Assembly (NCBI GenBank): GCA_020024855.1
Contig: JAHHTB010000016.1
Span: 1 to 19,991, forward strand
Source: Fusobacterium sp.
GTDB lineage: Bacteria; Fusobacteriota; Fusobacteriia; Fusobacteriales; Fusobacteriaceae
Length of the DNA: 19,991 nt
Direction: 5' to 3'
Shown: in pieces, positions 7,880-15,292 of the stretch
Position numbering within the stretch: the stretch's first letter is position 1
How the letters are laid out: every line of letters starts with the position of its first letter
Translations under genes and position numbers: made by a program
The notes under the pieces: model-generated
The model's database searches: none
Seen by the model: the letters and a program-made list of their open reading frames with translations, nothing else
What the model was told of the DNA's origin: nothing

Positions 7880-9019
7880 TTATTTTATTATATTCTCATT
7901 TACTACTCTATCTTCTTCAATAAGAAGAATTTCAGATTTACCTGCAATCTCAAGATTATCTCCAATAATAACTTTTCTTCCAAAAATAGCTTTATCAATC
8001 TTTGAATTTTTACCTATTTTTGTATCACACATAATTACAGAATTAGTAATTTTTGCTCCCTCTTCAATATACACTCCTGAGAAAAGAACAGAGTTTTCAA
8101 CTTCACCTTTAACAACACAACCTTCAGTTATAAGAGAATTTTTAATTTTTGCATTTTCTCCTATAACTTGTCCAGGTTTATTTGGAGCTTGAGAATAAAT
8201 TTTCCAGTTTTTATCATAGATATCAAAATCAATATCTTCATTTATTAAGTCCATATTTGCTTCCCAAAGACTTTCTATTGTTCCAACATCTTTCCAATAT
8301 CCTTTGAATGGATAAGCCATAAGTTTACGATTTTCTCCAAGCATTTTTGGAATAATATCTTTTCCAAAGTCATTAGTTGAGCTTGAATTTTGTTCATCTT
8401 CAATAAGAGCTTGTTTAAGAGCTTTCCAATTAAAAATATAAATTCCCATTGAAGCAAGAGTGCTTTTTGGGTGAGCAGGTTTTTCTTCAAATTCATAAAT
8501 TTTTTTGTTTTCATCAACATTCATAATTCCAAATCTTGAAGCTTCTTCAAGACTAACATCAATAACTGCTATTGTAGCATCAGCATCATGTTCTTTGTGA
8601 TATTTAAGCATTTTATTGTAGTCCATTTTATAAATATGATCCCCTGAAAGAATAAGAACATAATCAGGATCATACTCTTCAATAAAATCTATATTTTGAT
8701 AAATAGAATTAGCAGTACCCTTATACCACCAACCACCATTTTCCTGCATATATGGAGGTAAAAGACTGATTCCACCAAAGTTTCTATCTAAATCCCAAGC
8801 TCTTCCTATTCCAATATAGTTATTAAGAATTTGTGGCTTATATTGAATAAGGACTCCAACAGTGTCAATTCCTGAGTTTGAACAGTTACTTAAAGGGAAA
8901 TCTATAATTCTATATTTTCCACCAAAAGGAACAGCTGGTTTTGCATTATTTTTAGTTAATAATTTTAGCCTACTTCCTTGTCCACCAGCTAATACCATTG
9001 CAATAATTTCTTTTTTCAT
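7880..9019 (-). CDS. glgC: Glucose-1-phosphate adenylyltransferase, catalytic subunit
   Basis: This 379-residue enzyme makes ADP-glucose and pyrophosphate from ATP and glucose-1-phosphate, the committed step of glycogen synthesis. Visible are the pyrophosphate loop GGQGSRL (12-18), KPAVPFGGKYRIIDF (27-41), GTANSIYQN (101-109), GDHIYKMDY with catalytic-type D127 (126-134) and the sugar-phosphate lysine in EEKP (K180). A left-handed beta-helix fills about 290-370. Length fits the short Bacillus-type GlgC (about 380) that works with GlgD. The start follows AAGGAG with 9 bases spacing. It is 59 bp after glgB and 19 bp before glgD. Confidence 0.97.
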   Translation of the reverse strand: MKKEIIAMVLAGGQGSRLKLLTKNNAKPAVPFGGKYRIIDFPLSNCSNSGIDTVGVLIQYKPQILNNYIGIGRAWDLDRNFGGISLLPPYMQENGGWWYKGTANSIYQNIDFIEEYDPDYVLILSGDHIYKMDYNKMLKYHKEHDADATIAVIDVSLEEASRFGIMNVDENKKIYEFEEKPAHPKSTLASMGIYIFNWKALKQALIEDEQNSSSTNDFGKDIIPKMLGENRKLMAYPFKGYWKDVGTIESLWEANMDLINEDIDFDIYDKNWKIYSQAPNKPGQVIGENAKIKNSLITEGCVVKGEVENSVLFSGVYIEEGAKITNSVIMCDTKIGKNSKIDKAIFGRKVIIGDNLEIAGKSEILLIEEDRVVNENIIK

Positions 9020-9078
9020 AAATACCTACTCCTTTCTGATTTTTACTTTTATATGAATATAATTAAATCATACATTTT

Positions 9079-11040
9079 TTATTTTATTAAATTATGTTTT
9101 GAAATAAATTTAGGTTTTAAAATTATAGTAGATAATGGAGGAATTTCTAGCGATATTGAATAAGGCATTCCATGTTTTTCTTCTATAATAGGTTTAATTA
9201 TTCCTATATTTCTAACATTTGACCCACCATAAATATCTCTATCACTATTAAAAATTTCTTCATAATCTGTAATTCTTGGAATCCCTATTTTAAAATTAGA
9301 ATAATGAACAGGGGTAAAATTACAAACAATAACTAAATAATCGTTTTTATCTCTACTTTTTCTTACATAAGATATTATACTTTGATCTGTATTATTATGA
9401 TCTATCCATTGAAAACCATCACTTGTACAATCTAACTCCCAAAGAGATCTTTCTTTTTTATAAAGATGATTTAAATCTCTTACATATGATTTCATACTAT
9501 CATGAATAGGATATTTTAAAAGTTTCCATTCAAGTTCTTCATAAAATCTCCACTCAATAAATTGTCCAAATTCTCCTCCCATAAATAATAATTTTTTACC
9601 TGGATGAGTATACATATATCCATAAAACATTCTAAGTGAAGCAAATTTATTTTCATAATGTCCAAACATTTTATCAAGAAGAGATTTTTTACCATGAACA
9701 ACCTCATCATGTGAAAGTGATAAAATAAAATTTTCAGAAAAACTATACATTAATGAAAATGTAATAAGATTGTGATTGTATTTTCTATAGATAGGATCAA
9801 GTTCCATATACTTAAGCATATCATTCATCCAACCCATATTCCATTTATAATTAAATCCAAGTCCACCAATGTATACCGGTCTTGTAACAAGAGGCCAGGC
9901 TGTAGCTTCCTCTGCTATCATAAGAGGGTTTTTAAAATATTCAAAAATAGTTTTATTAAGTTCTTTTAAAAACTCAATAGATTCTATATCCTCATCTCCA
10001 CCAAATTTATTTTTTAAGCCATGTATTTCAGGTTTTCCATATTCCATATAAATTATATTTGAAATAGCATCAGCTCTTATTCCATCAATATGATAAACTT
10101 CATAAAGAAAAACGGCATTTGAAATTAAAAAACTTCTTACTTCAGGCTTTCCTAAATCAAAATTTGCAGTTCCCCATCCATAATTTTCTCCTCTTCTATC
10201 ATCTTGATATTCAAAAAGAGTTGTCCCATCAAATCTATATAATCCATGATTATCTTTACAAAAATGTCCAGGAACCCAGTCCATTATAATACCAATTCCA
10301 GCTTTATGAAATTTATTTACAAGATATTTAAATTCATTAGGATCCCCATATCTACTTGTAATAGAAAAATATCCTGTTGTTTGATATCCCCAAGAATCAT
10401 CAAGGGGATGTTCAGCTAAAGGCATTATTTCAACATGAGTATATCCCATTTCAAGAACATAAGGAAGAAGTCTATCTGCAATTTCTTTATAGGAATAAAA
10501 TCCTCTTCCATCTTCCTCTTTCTCTCTTCCTAATTCTTTTTCAACAGCTCTCTTTTTCCATGAACCAAAATGTAGTTCATAAATATTCATTGGATTTTCA
10601 TAAGAATTAAAAGATTCTCTTTTTTTCATCCACTCACTGTCTTCCCAAGAATATGGAGAAAGAACATCTTTTACAACAGAAGCTGTATTTGGTCTTAACT
10701 CAGAATAAAAAGCAAAAGGATCTGATTTTAAAAATATTTTTCCATCTCTAGTTGTAATTTCATATTTATAAATATCCCCTTCTTTAATATTTGGAATAAA
10801 AATAGACCAAACTTCATTTTTAGAGTTGAATTTCATTAAATGTTTTTGTCCATTCCATTTATTAAATTCTCCTACTACCCTAACTTCTTTTGCATTTGGT
10901 GCCCAAACTTTAAATTCAGCACCTCTTTTTCCTTTTTGTGTAACAAGCCTAGACCCAAGAAGATGATGAAGTCTAGGATTAATACCTTGGTGAAATATTT
11001 CCATTTCATTGTCAAAGTTTAAAGTATTTTTTAAAACCAT
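9079..11040 (-). CDS. glgB: 1,4-alpha-glucan branching enzyme (GH13 with CBM48)
   Basis: This 653-residue enzyme cuts alpha-1,4 chains and rejoins them as alpha-1,6 branches. A CBM48-type domain (about 20-125, with AEFKVWAPNAKEVRVVGEFN) precedes the GH13 barrel. Conserved regions are DWVPGHF (254-260), GIRADAIS with nucleophile D324, IAEEAT (375-380) with the acid/base glutamate, and LSHDEVVHG (442-450) with D445. The IYELHFGSW motif (153-161) is typical of GlgB. An AGAGGTG Shine-Dalgarno lies upstream. It is the first glg gene, 79 bp after the DUF523 gene. I see only weak promoter-like boxes in that gap, so it may be read from an upstream promoter. Confidence 0.97.
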   Translation of the reverse strand: MVLKNTLNFDNEMEIFHQGINPRLHHLLGSRLVTQKGKRGAEFKVWAPNAKEVRVVGEFNKWNGQKHLMKFNSKNEVWSIFIPNIKEGDIYKYEITTRDGKIFLKSDPFAFYSELRPNTASVVKDVLSPYSWEDSEWMKKRESFNSYENPMNIYELHFGSWKKRAVEKELGREKEEDGRGFYSYKEIADRLLPYVLEMGYTHVEIMPLAEHPLDDSWGYQTTGYFSITSRYGDPNEFKYLVNKFHKAGIGIIMDWVPGHFCKDNHGLYRFDGTTLFEYQDDRRGENYGWGTANFDLGKPEVRSFLISNAVFLYEVYHIDGIRADAISNIIYMEYGKPEIHGLKNKFGGDEDIESIEFLKELNKTIFEYFKNPLMIAEEATAWPLVTRPVYIGGLGFNYKWNMGWMNDMLKYMELDPIYRKYNHNLITFSLMYSFSENFILSLSHDEVVHGKKSLLDKMFGHYENKFASLRMFYGYMYTHPGKKLLFMGGEFGQFIEWRFYEELEWKLLKYPIHDSMKSYVRDLNHLYKKERSLWELDCTSDGFQWIDHNNTDQSIISYVRKSRDKNDYLVIVCNFTPVHYSNFKIGIPRITDYEEIFNSDRDIYGGSNVRNIGIIKPIIEEKHGMPYSISLEIPPLSTIILKPKFISKHNLIK

Positions 11041-11119
11041 ATTTTCACCTCTTTGAATTTGATGAATGATATTAAATTTTATAGATAGATAAATAAAAAA
11101 TCTAATTTCTATACTTAAC

Positions 11120-11569
11120 TTATTTACTGAAAAATTGCTTTAAATAATCTTCATCTGAAAAAACTTTTATTCCATTTTTAATAAACAATTCTGTAGTAAT
11201 CCCATTGCCAGATATTAAATGTTTTGAAAAAGTTCCATCATAAATAGTTCCACATCCACAAGAGGGGCTTCTGCTTTGAAAAATAGCAGTTTTTACATCT
11301 AATACTTTTGCAATAGCAAGAGCTCTTTTAGCTCCAAGTACATATCCCTCTGTAACATCAACTCCATTTTTGGTAACAACTTTAATATTTCCAAATTTAT
11401 CTTTTATTATTTCAGCAGGATCTCTTGGAGTAACAAGCTCACCAAGTTGTTCTGGACAAATAGGCACAGCTTTTCCATTGTTAACCAGATTTTTAAAAAA
11501 TGGGTGAAGATTATTTTTACCACTATATTTACAGTTGATTCCTGCAAGACATGCACTTATTAATATCAT
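11120..11569 (-). CDS. DUF523/TudS-like Fe-S protein
   Basis: This 149-residue protein has the DUF523 signature: SACLAG (5-10), CKYSG (13-17), CPEQLGELVTPRDPAEI (38-54) and SPSCGCG (101-107). Thiouracil desulfurase TudS belongs to this family and binds a [4Fe-4S] cluster through three conserved cysteines; C7, C38 and C104 are the likely equivalents here. A desulfidase acting on a thiolated base or nucleoside is therefore a reasonable guess, but most members are uncharacterised. The start has GGGGAG with 6 bases spacing. It lies 24 bp after the pseudouridine synthase gene, another nucleobase-related activity, and 79 bp before glgB. Confidence 0.88.
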   Translation of the reverse strand: MILISACLAGINCKYSGKNNLHPFFKNLVNNGKAVPICPEQLGELVTPRDPAEIIKDKFGNIKVVTKNGVDVTEGYVLGAKRALAIAKVLDVKTAIFQSRSPSCGCGTIYDGTFSKHLISGNGITTELFIKNGIKVFSDEDYLKQFFSK

Positions 11570-11593
11570 TTTGTACTCCCCATAAATATTATA

Positions 11594-12478
11594 TTATTGT
11601 TTTTTAAACATTCCATTAAATTTAACAGGTATTCCTGTTTGGAAAGAAAGAACTTTTCCAGTTTTTGGGTGTTTAAATATAATAGATTTAGCATGAAGAC
11701 CTAAACGACCTAAAGGATTTGTTGTTGCTCCATATTTTTTATCTCCTACAACGCTATGTCCAAGAGTTTGCATATGTACACGAATTTGGTTTTTTCTTCC
11801 TGTTTCAATTTTAGCTTCAACGAGAGAGAAACCTTTACTTCTTTTTAATACATTATAGTGTGTTATAGCTTTTTTAGATCCCTCTATCTCTTTTTCACTA
11901 GAGAAAGTAACAAAAGCTGAATTTTCTTTTAGGTAAGAAATAATAGTATCACTATTTTTTTCAACTTTTCCTTCAACAACAGCAACATAAGTTCTTTCAA
12001 GAACCATATCTTGCCAGTTAGTTTGTAAAATTTGTTGCATTTCTTCTGTTTTTGCAAAAATCATAACTCCAGAAGTTTCTCTGTCAAGTCTATGAACAAT
12101 AAATAATTTTTCAAGAGGATTTCTTGCTTTAACATAATTTTTAACCATGTTATAAGCTGTTTTTTCTCTCTCTTTGTTAGTTGCTATAGAAAGAATCCCA
12201 GAAGCCTTTTCAATAGCAATAAGATATTCATCTTCATAAACAACTTTTATTCCTTTCATATCTTTTTCAGAAAGTCTTGATTCTGTAATCATTATTTCCT
12301 GTCCTGAGACTAAAGGATGGTTAAATTGAGATATTGCTGCTCCATCAACTAATACTTGTTTATTTTTTAAAAGAGATTTAATATTATTTCTATTTTTCTT
12401 AGGCATACTTTCTATAAGAAATTTCATTAATTCATTTGGCTCTTTTACTTTAAATGTTAAGTTTCTTTTTTCTTTCAA
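11594..12478 (-). CDS. RluA-family RNA pseudouridine synthase
   Basis: This 294-residue protein has an N-terminal S4-like RNA-binding segment (about 10-66) followed by the catalytic domain. The HRLDRETSGVMIFAK motif starts at 129 and carries the catalytic aspartate D132. ETGRKNQIRVHM and GRLGLHA further on are also typical of RluA/RluC/RluD enzymes, which convert uridine to pseudouridine in 23S rRNA or tRNA. Which site is modified cannot be told from sequence alone. The start codon is TTG (12476-12478), 4 bases after a perfect AGGAGG; no upstream ATG fits as well. It is 33 bp after glsA and 24 bp before the DUF523 gene. Confidence 0.93.
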   Translation of the reverse strand: MKEKRNLTFKVKEPNELMKFLIESMPKKNRNNIKSLLKNKQVLVDGAAISQFNHPLVSGQEIMITESRLSEKDMKGIKVVYEDEYLIAIEKASGILSIATNKEREKTAYNMVKNYVKARNPLEKLFIVHRLDRETSGVMIFAKTEEMQQILQTNWQDMVLERTYVAVVEGKVEKNSDTIISYLKENSAFVTFSSEKEIEGSKKAITHYNVLKRSKGFSLVEAKIETGRKNQIRVHMQTLGHSVVGDKKYGATTNPLGRLGLHAKSIIFKHPKTGKVLSFQTGIPVKFNGMFKKQ

Positions 12479-12511
12479 TTTTCCTCCTATTTAATTTTAC
12501 TGATTAAAAAT

Positions 12512-13432
12512 TTAAAATATATTAAGATTATAAATTTCAGATAAATCTTTATATATTTCAACACCTATTACACTATTCCCTTGCTCTGTAATAATTGGAC
12601 TAAAACTACATATCCCCATTTTTTTAGGAATAACTCCGAGAATTCCACCACTAACTCCACTTTTAGCAGGGATACCAACATTAGTAGCAAAATTTCCAGA
12701 ATGGTCATACATTCCACAAGTAGTCATAAGAGCTGTTATAATTTTACAGATTCTTTTAGAAAGAATAACTTCATTTCTTGAATTTATTCCTCCTGACGCA
12801 AGTATAAGTCCTACTTTTGCAAGTTCTTTGGTAGAAAGAGATATAGCACAAGCCATTGTATAAAATAAAAGGTTGTCTTCTACATCTGTTTCAAGGACTC
12901 CTATTGTTTTTAAAAGATAAGATATAGCTCTATTTTTATTTGCCGTTTTATACTCAGATTCATATATTGTTTTATTAATATTAATTTCTTTTGTATCAGT
13001 AAAACTGCTTATAAATTTTTTCAATCTTTCAATTTTTTCTTCAGAGTTTTTTCCTTTTATCATCGATGCAGTAGTTAAAGCACCTGCATTTATAAAAGGA
13101 TTAAAAACTTTTTGATTTGTTTCAAGTCTTAATGTTGAATTAAATGGATCTCCTGTTGGTTCAACACTAATCTTACGAAATACTTCTTCTTCACTATTAT
13201 CTATAAGAGATAAAGCTAAAAGAAATATTTTAGAAATACTTTGTATTGTAAATCTATAGTTAAAATTACCTATATTGACTTCTTCCCCATTAAAAGTAAT
13301 AATACTTAATGCTTTTAGATTAGGATTTATTTTTGTAAGTTCTGGAATATATGATGCAAGACATCCTTCTGAACAATCTCTTTCTTTGTTAAAAATATCA
13401 TATATTTTATTATCAAAAAAGTCCTTACTCAA
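12512..13432 (-). CDS. glsA: Glutaminase
   Basis: This 306-residue enzyme hydrolyses glutamine to glutamate and ammonia and belongs to the serine-dependent beta-lactamase-like glutaminase family. The catalytic S-x-x-K motif is QSISK at 64-68 (S65, K68). FNPFINAGALTTASMI (about 110), a CGMYDHSGNFATNVGIPAKSGVSGG-type stretch (about 240-265) and GNSVIG near the C-terminus are all family hallmarks. Length is normal. The start is TTG (13430-13432), 5 bases after AAGGAGG. It is the first gene of the nine-gene minus-strand block. I could not find a convincing promoter in the 100 bases upstream. Cytoplasmic; it may supply glutamate or help acid tolerance, which is inference. Confidence 0.95.
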   Translation of the reverse strand: MSKDFFDNKIYDIFNKERDCSEGCLASYIPELTKINPNLKALSIITFNGEEVNIGNFNYRFTIQSISKIFLLALSLIDNSEEEVFRKISVEPTGDPFNSTLRLETNQKVFNPFINAGALTTASMIKGKNSEEKIERLKKFISSFTDTKEININKTIYESEYKTANKNRAISYLLKTIGVLETDVEDNLLFYTMACAISLSTKELAKVGLILASGGINSRNEVILSKRICKIITALMTTCGMYDHSGNFATNVGIPAKSGVSGGILGVIPKKMGICSFSPIITEQGNSVIGVEIYKDLSEIYNLNIF

Positions 13433-13545
13433 TTACTCCTCCTTAAATTAATTAGTGTAGGATTATGTTATCAATAATTTTATCATATTTAAAAGAAATT
13501 TTTTAGAATTATTTTCTAAATTTCAACAATAGAACAGAGAAAGAG

Positions 13546-13578
13546 AATATAAATAAATATAACATATTTATTTATATT
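13546..13578. repeat. Perfect 15-bp AT-only inverted repeat
   Basis: Arms 13546-13560 and 13564-13578 are exact reverse complements with a 3-base loop (AAC). No T-tract follows on either strand, so it does not look like a standard terminator. It could be a protein-binding site upstream of glsA or a cruciform-prone element. Confidence 0.6.
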
Positions 13579-13779
13579 AAGTAACGAAATAACAAAAAAA
13601 ATAAACTCTACCTTAATGTTCATTAAATTTTAAGTTAAGATGTATAGTGCAAAAAGATATGTTCTAAAATTGTAAATTAATTGAAATAAAAAGGTCTTGT
13701 TATGTTTGATTTTTTATATATAAGTATTTTTTAAGTATATTTTAGTATATTTAAAAGAAAAATCAAAAATTTCTAATAT

Positions 13780-13830
13780 AAAAAAGCCAATACAAACTAA
13801 TTTTTTAAATATCAATTTGCATCAGCTTTT
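13780..13830 (-). terminator. Intrinsic terminator of nagA
   Basis: Arms 13782-13798 and 13814-13830 pair over 17 bp in minus-strand RNA with four G-U wobbles, followed by six U residues. The wobble pairs would be A-C mismatches in plus-strand RNA, so the element works on the minus strand only. It starts about 25 bases past the nagA stop. Confidence 0.8.
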
Positions 13831-13855
13831 AATTTTAACTATTTTTTATTTTAAA

Positions 13856-15013
13856 TTATCTTTGAAATTTTACATTCCCATTTACAACAGTCATGTCTAC
13901 ATTATAGTTTTCATCAAGGATAGCAAAATCAGCATCTTTTCCAACTTCAATACTTCCCGCATTGATACCAAATTCAATAGCAGCATTTGTACTTGTAACT
14001 CTTACTGCATCATGAATTGAGTAACCAAGTTCCATAACATGTCTAAATGCTTTATCTAGCGTAAGAACACTTCCAGCTAAAGAATCATTTGATTTAAGTC
14101 TTGCTTGGTTATCTTTAACATAAACATCAAGTTCACCAAGTTTGTAATCTCCTTCAGGAAGACCAGTAGCAGCCATAGCATCTGTTATACATACAACTTT
14201 ATCAGTTCCTTTAGCTTTTAACATAAGTCTTACAATTTCAGGATGAATATGAATTTTATCAAAAATAACTTCAGCATTTATTTTATCACTAATAAGAGCA
14301 GCTCCAGCAACTCCTGGTTCTCTATGATTTATTCCTCTCATTCCATTAAATGTATGAGTAGAGTGAGAAAGCCCAGCATCAATAGCTTTCATAACATCAT
14401 TAAATTTAGCAGCAGAATGTCCAACTGAAACAATAACATTATTTTCTCTTAAAAATTTAATAGTTTCAATAGACTGCTCTGTATGTGGAGATAAAGACAT
14501 AAGCTTTACTAATCCAGGTTTAACATCAAGGTATTCTTTAATTTCTTTTTCTGTCGCTGGTTTCATATATTTTTCATTTTGAGCTCCTTTGTATTCAATA
14601 TCAAAATAAGGACCTTCCATATGAACACCAAATATTGTTGCTCCATCAAGTTCTTTATTTTGTAACTCTCCAGCTATTTTTAAAACATTAATAAGTTCTT
14701 CTTTTGAACTTGTTAGAGTAGTAGCTAAAAATTTTGTAGTTCCTTTAGTTACTACATATGAAGATATTGTTCTTAGTGCATCTGTAGTTCCATCCATAGC
14801 ATCAGCACCATTTGAACCATGAATATGTATATCTATAAATCCAGGAACAACATATTTTCCATCAAGATTTATAGATTTAGTTTCAGATGAGCAAACCTCA
14901 TTTGATTTTTTTTCAGAAATATCTTTTATAATTCCATCAACAACAAGGATATCACCTTCAATTATTCTATCTTTTAAAACTATTTTTGCATTTTTTAAAA
15001 GTAATTCTTTCAT
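13856..15013 (-). CDS. nagA: N-acetylglucosamine-6-phosphate deacetylase
   Basis: This 385-residue amidohydrolase removes acetate from N-acetylglucosamine-6-phosphate, feeding amino-sugar catabolism and cell-wall recycling. The frame stays open up to 15136, but the ATG at 15011-15013 has AAGGAGAG just upstream, and the promoter boxes at 15052-15080 lie inside the longer version, so I use the shorter start. HIHGSNGADAMDGT (63-76), HMEGPYF with metal ligand E133, GHSAA with H199, THTFNGM with H220 and ITDAMAATG with catalytic D278 match the family active site. No nagB is in view. It diverges from the MATE gene and has its own promoter and terminator. Confidence 0.96.
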   Translation of the reverse strand: MKELLLKNAKIVLKDRIIEGDILVVDGIIKDISEKKSNEVCSSETKSINLDGKYVVPGFIDIHIHGSNGADAMDGTTDALRTISSYVVTKGTTKFLATTLTSSKEELINVLKIAGELQNKELDGATIFGVHMEGPYFDIEYKGAQNEKYMKPATEKEIKEYLDVKPGLVKLMSLSPHTEQSIETIKFLRENNVIVSVGHSAAKFNDVMKAIDAGLSHSTHTFNGMRGINHREPGVAGAALISDKINAEVIFDKIHIHPEIVRLMLKAKGTDKVVCITDAMAATGLPEGDYKLGELDVYVKDNQARLKSNDSLAGSVLTLDKAFRHVMELGYSIHDAVRVTSTNAAIEFGINAGSIEVGKDADFAILDENYNVDMTVVNGNVKFQR

Positions 15014-15051
15014 AAATTCTCTCCTTTTTACGAAATCTTTTAGATAACTAT

Positions 15052-15080
15052 ATTTTAATATATTTTTAAGAATATTACAA
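15052..15080 (-). promoter_or_regulatory. Promoter of nagA
   Basis: On the minus strand, TTGTAA (15075-15080) and TAAAAT (15052-15057) are 17 bases apart. The predicted start point is near 15045, about 32 bases upstream of the nagA ATG. Confidence 0.6.
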
Positions 15081-15103
15081 TCATTTTTGTATTTAAAATG
15101 CAG

Positions 15104-15142
15104 AATGATTTTTATATATTTGAATTTTAATTTCAAATCATT
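15104..15142. repeat. Nested inverted repeat between the divergent nagA and MATE promoters
   Basis: Outer arms AATGATTT (15104-15111) and AAATCATT (15135-15142) enclose inner arms ATTTGAA and TTCAAAT (15118-15124 with 15132-15138). It lies just upstream of the nagA -35 box and about 60 bases before the plus-strand promoter, which is where an operator for either gene could sit. No regulator is identified. Confidence 0.35.
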
Positions 15143-15201
15143 AACTATTTATTTTATAAAAATATTAAAAAAGGCTTAAAAAATTTTTATATAGATAACA
15201 A

Positions 15202-15231
15202 TTGACTAATAAATATATTAAAAAGTATAAT
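15202..15231 (+). promoter_or_regulatory. Promoter of the MATE exporter gene
   Basis: TTGACT (15202-15207) and a perfect TATAAT (15226-15231) are separated by 18 bases. The predicted start point is near 15238, leaving a leader of about 55 bases. A 14-base palindrome TATAAATATTTATA (15256-15269) lies in that leader. Confidence 0.75.
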
Positions 15232-15292
15232 CTAAAGTATAAATAGTTATTAAATTATAAATATTTATAGATTTATAAAAATGGAGATAAAA

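Larger units (their letters stand above)
13433..13855. other. 423-bp gene-free region between nagA and glsA
   Basis: No coding frame with a ribosome binding site is visible here. It holds the nagA terminator (13780-13830), a perfect 15-bp AT inverted repeat (13546-13578), a 10-bp inverted repeat (13705-13714 with 13758-13767) enclosing imperfect repeats of a TAAGTATATTT-like unit (13721-13752), and a 7-bp repeat TTTAGAA/TTCTAAA near 13502-13520. A weak plus-strand promoter-like pair, TTGTTA (13697-13702) and TATAAG (13719-13724), precedes the repeats. The glsA promoter should be near 13450-13530 but only a TATGAT-like -10 can be seen. Confidence 0.6.

Noticed and set aside
13721..13752. CRISPR-like or satellite repeat from TAAGTATATTT-type units
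   Set aside because: Only three imperfect copies of about 11 bases without spacers; this is simple AT repetition.
13817..14020. Open frame of 67 codons on the plus strand at the end of nagA
   Set aside because: It starts inside the nagA terminator hairpin and runs antisense to nagA; no ribosome binding site or recognisable protein.
15014..15136. Longer version of NagA with 41 extra N-terminal residues
   Set aside because: The added segment is lysine/isoleucine-rich, has no ribosome binding site at its start, overlaps the predicted nagA promoter, and does not resemble NagA. The ATG at 15013 has a strong Shine-Dalgarno.
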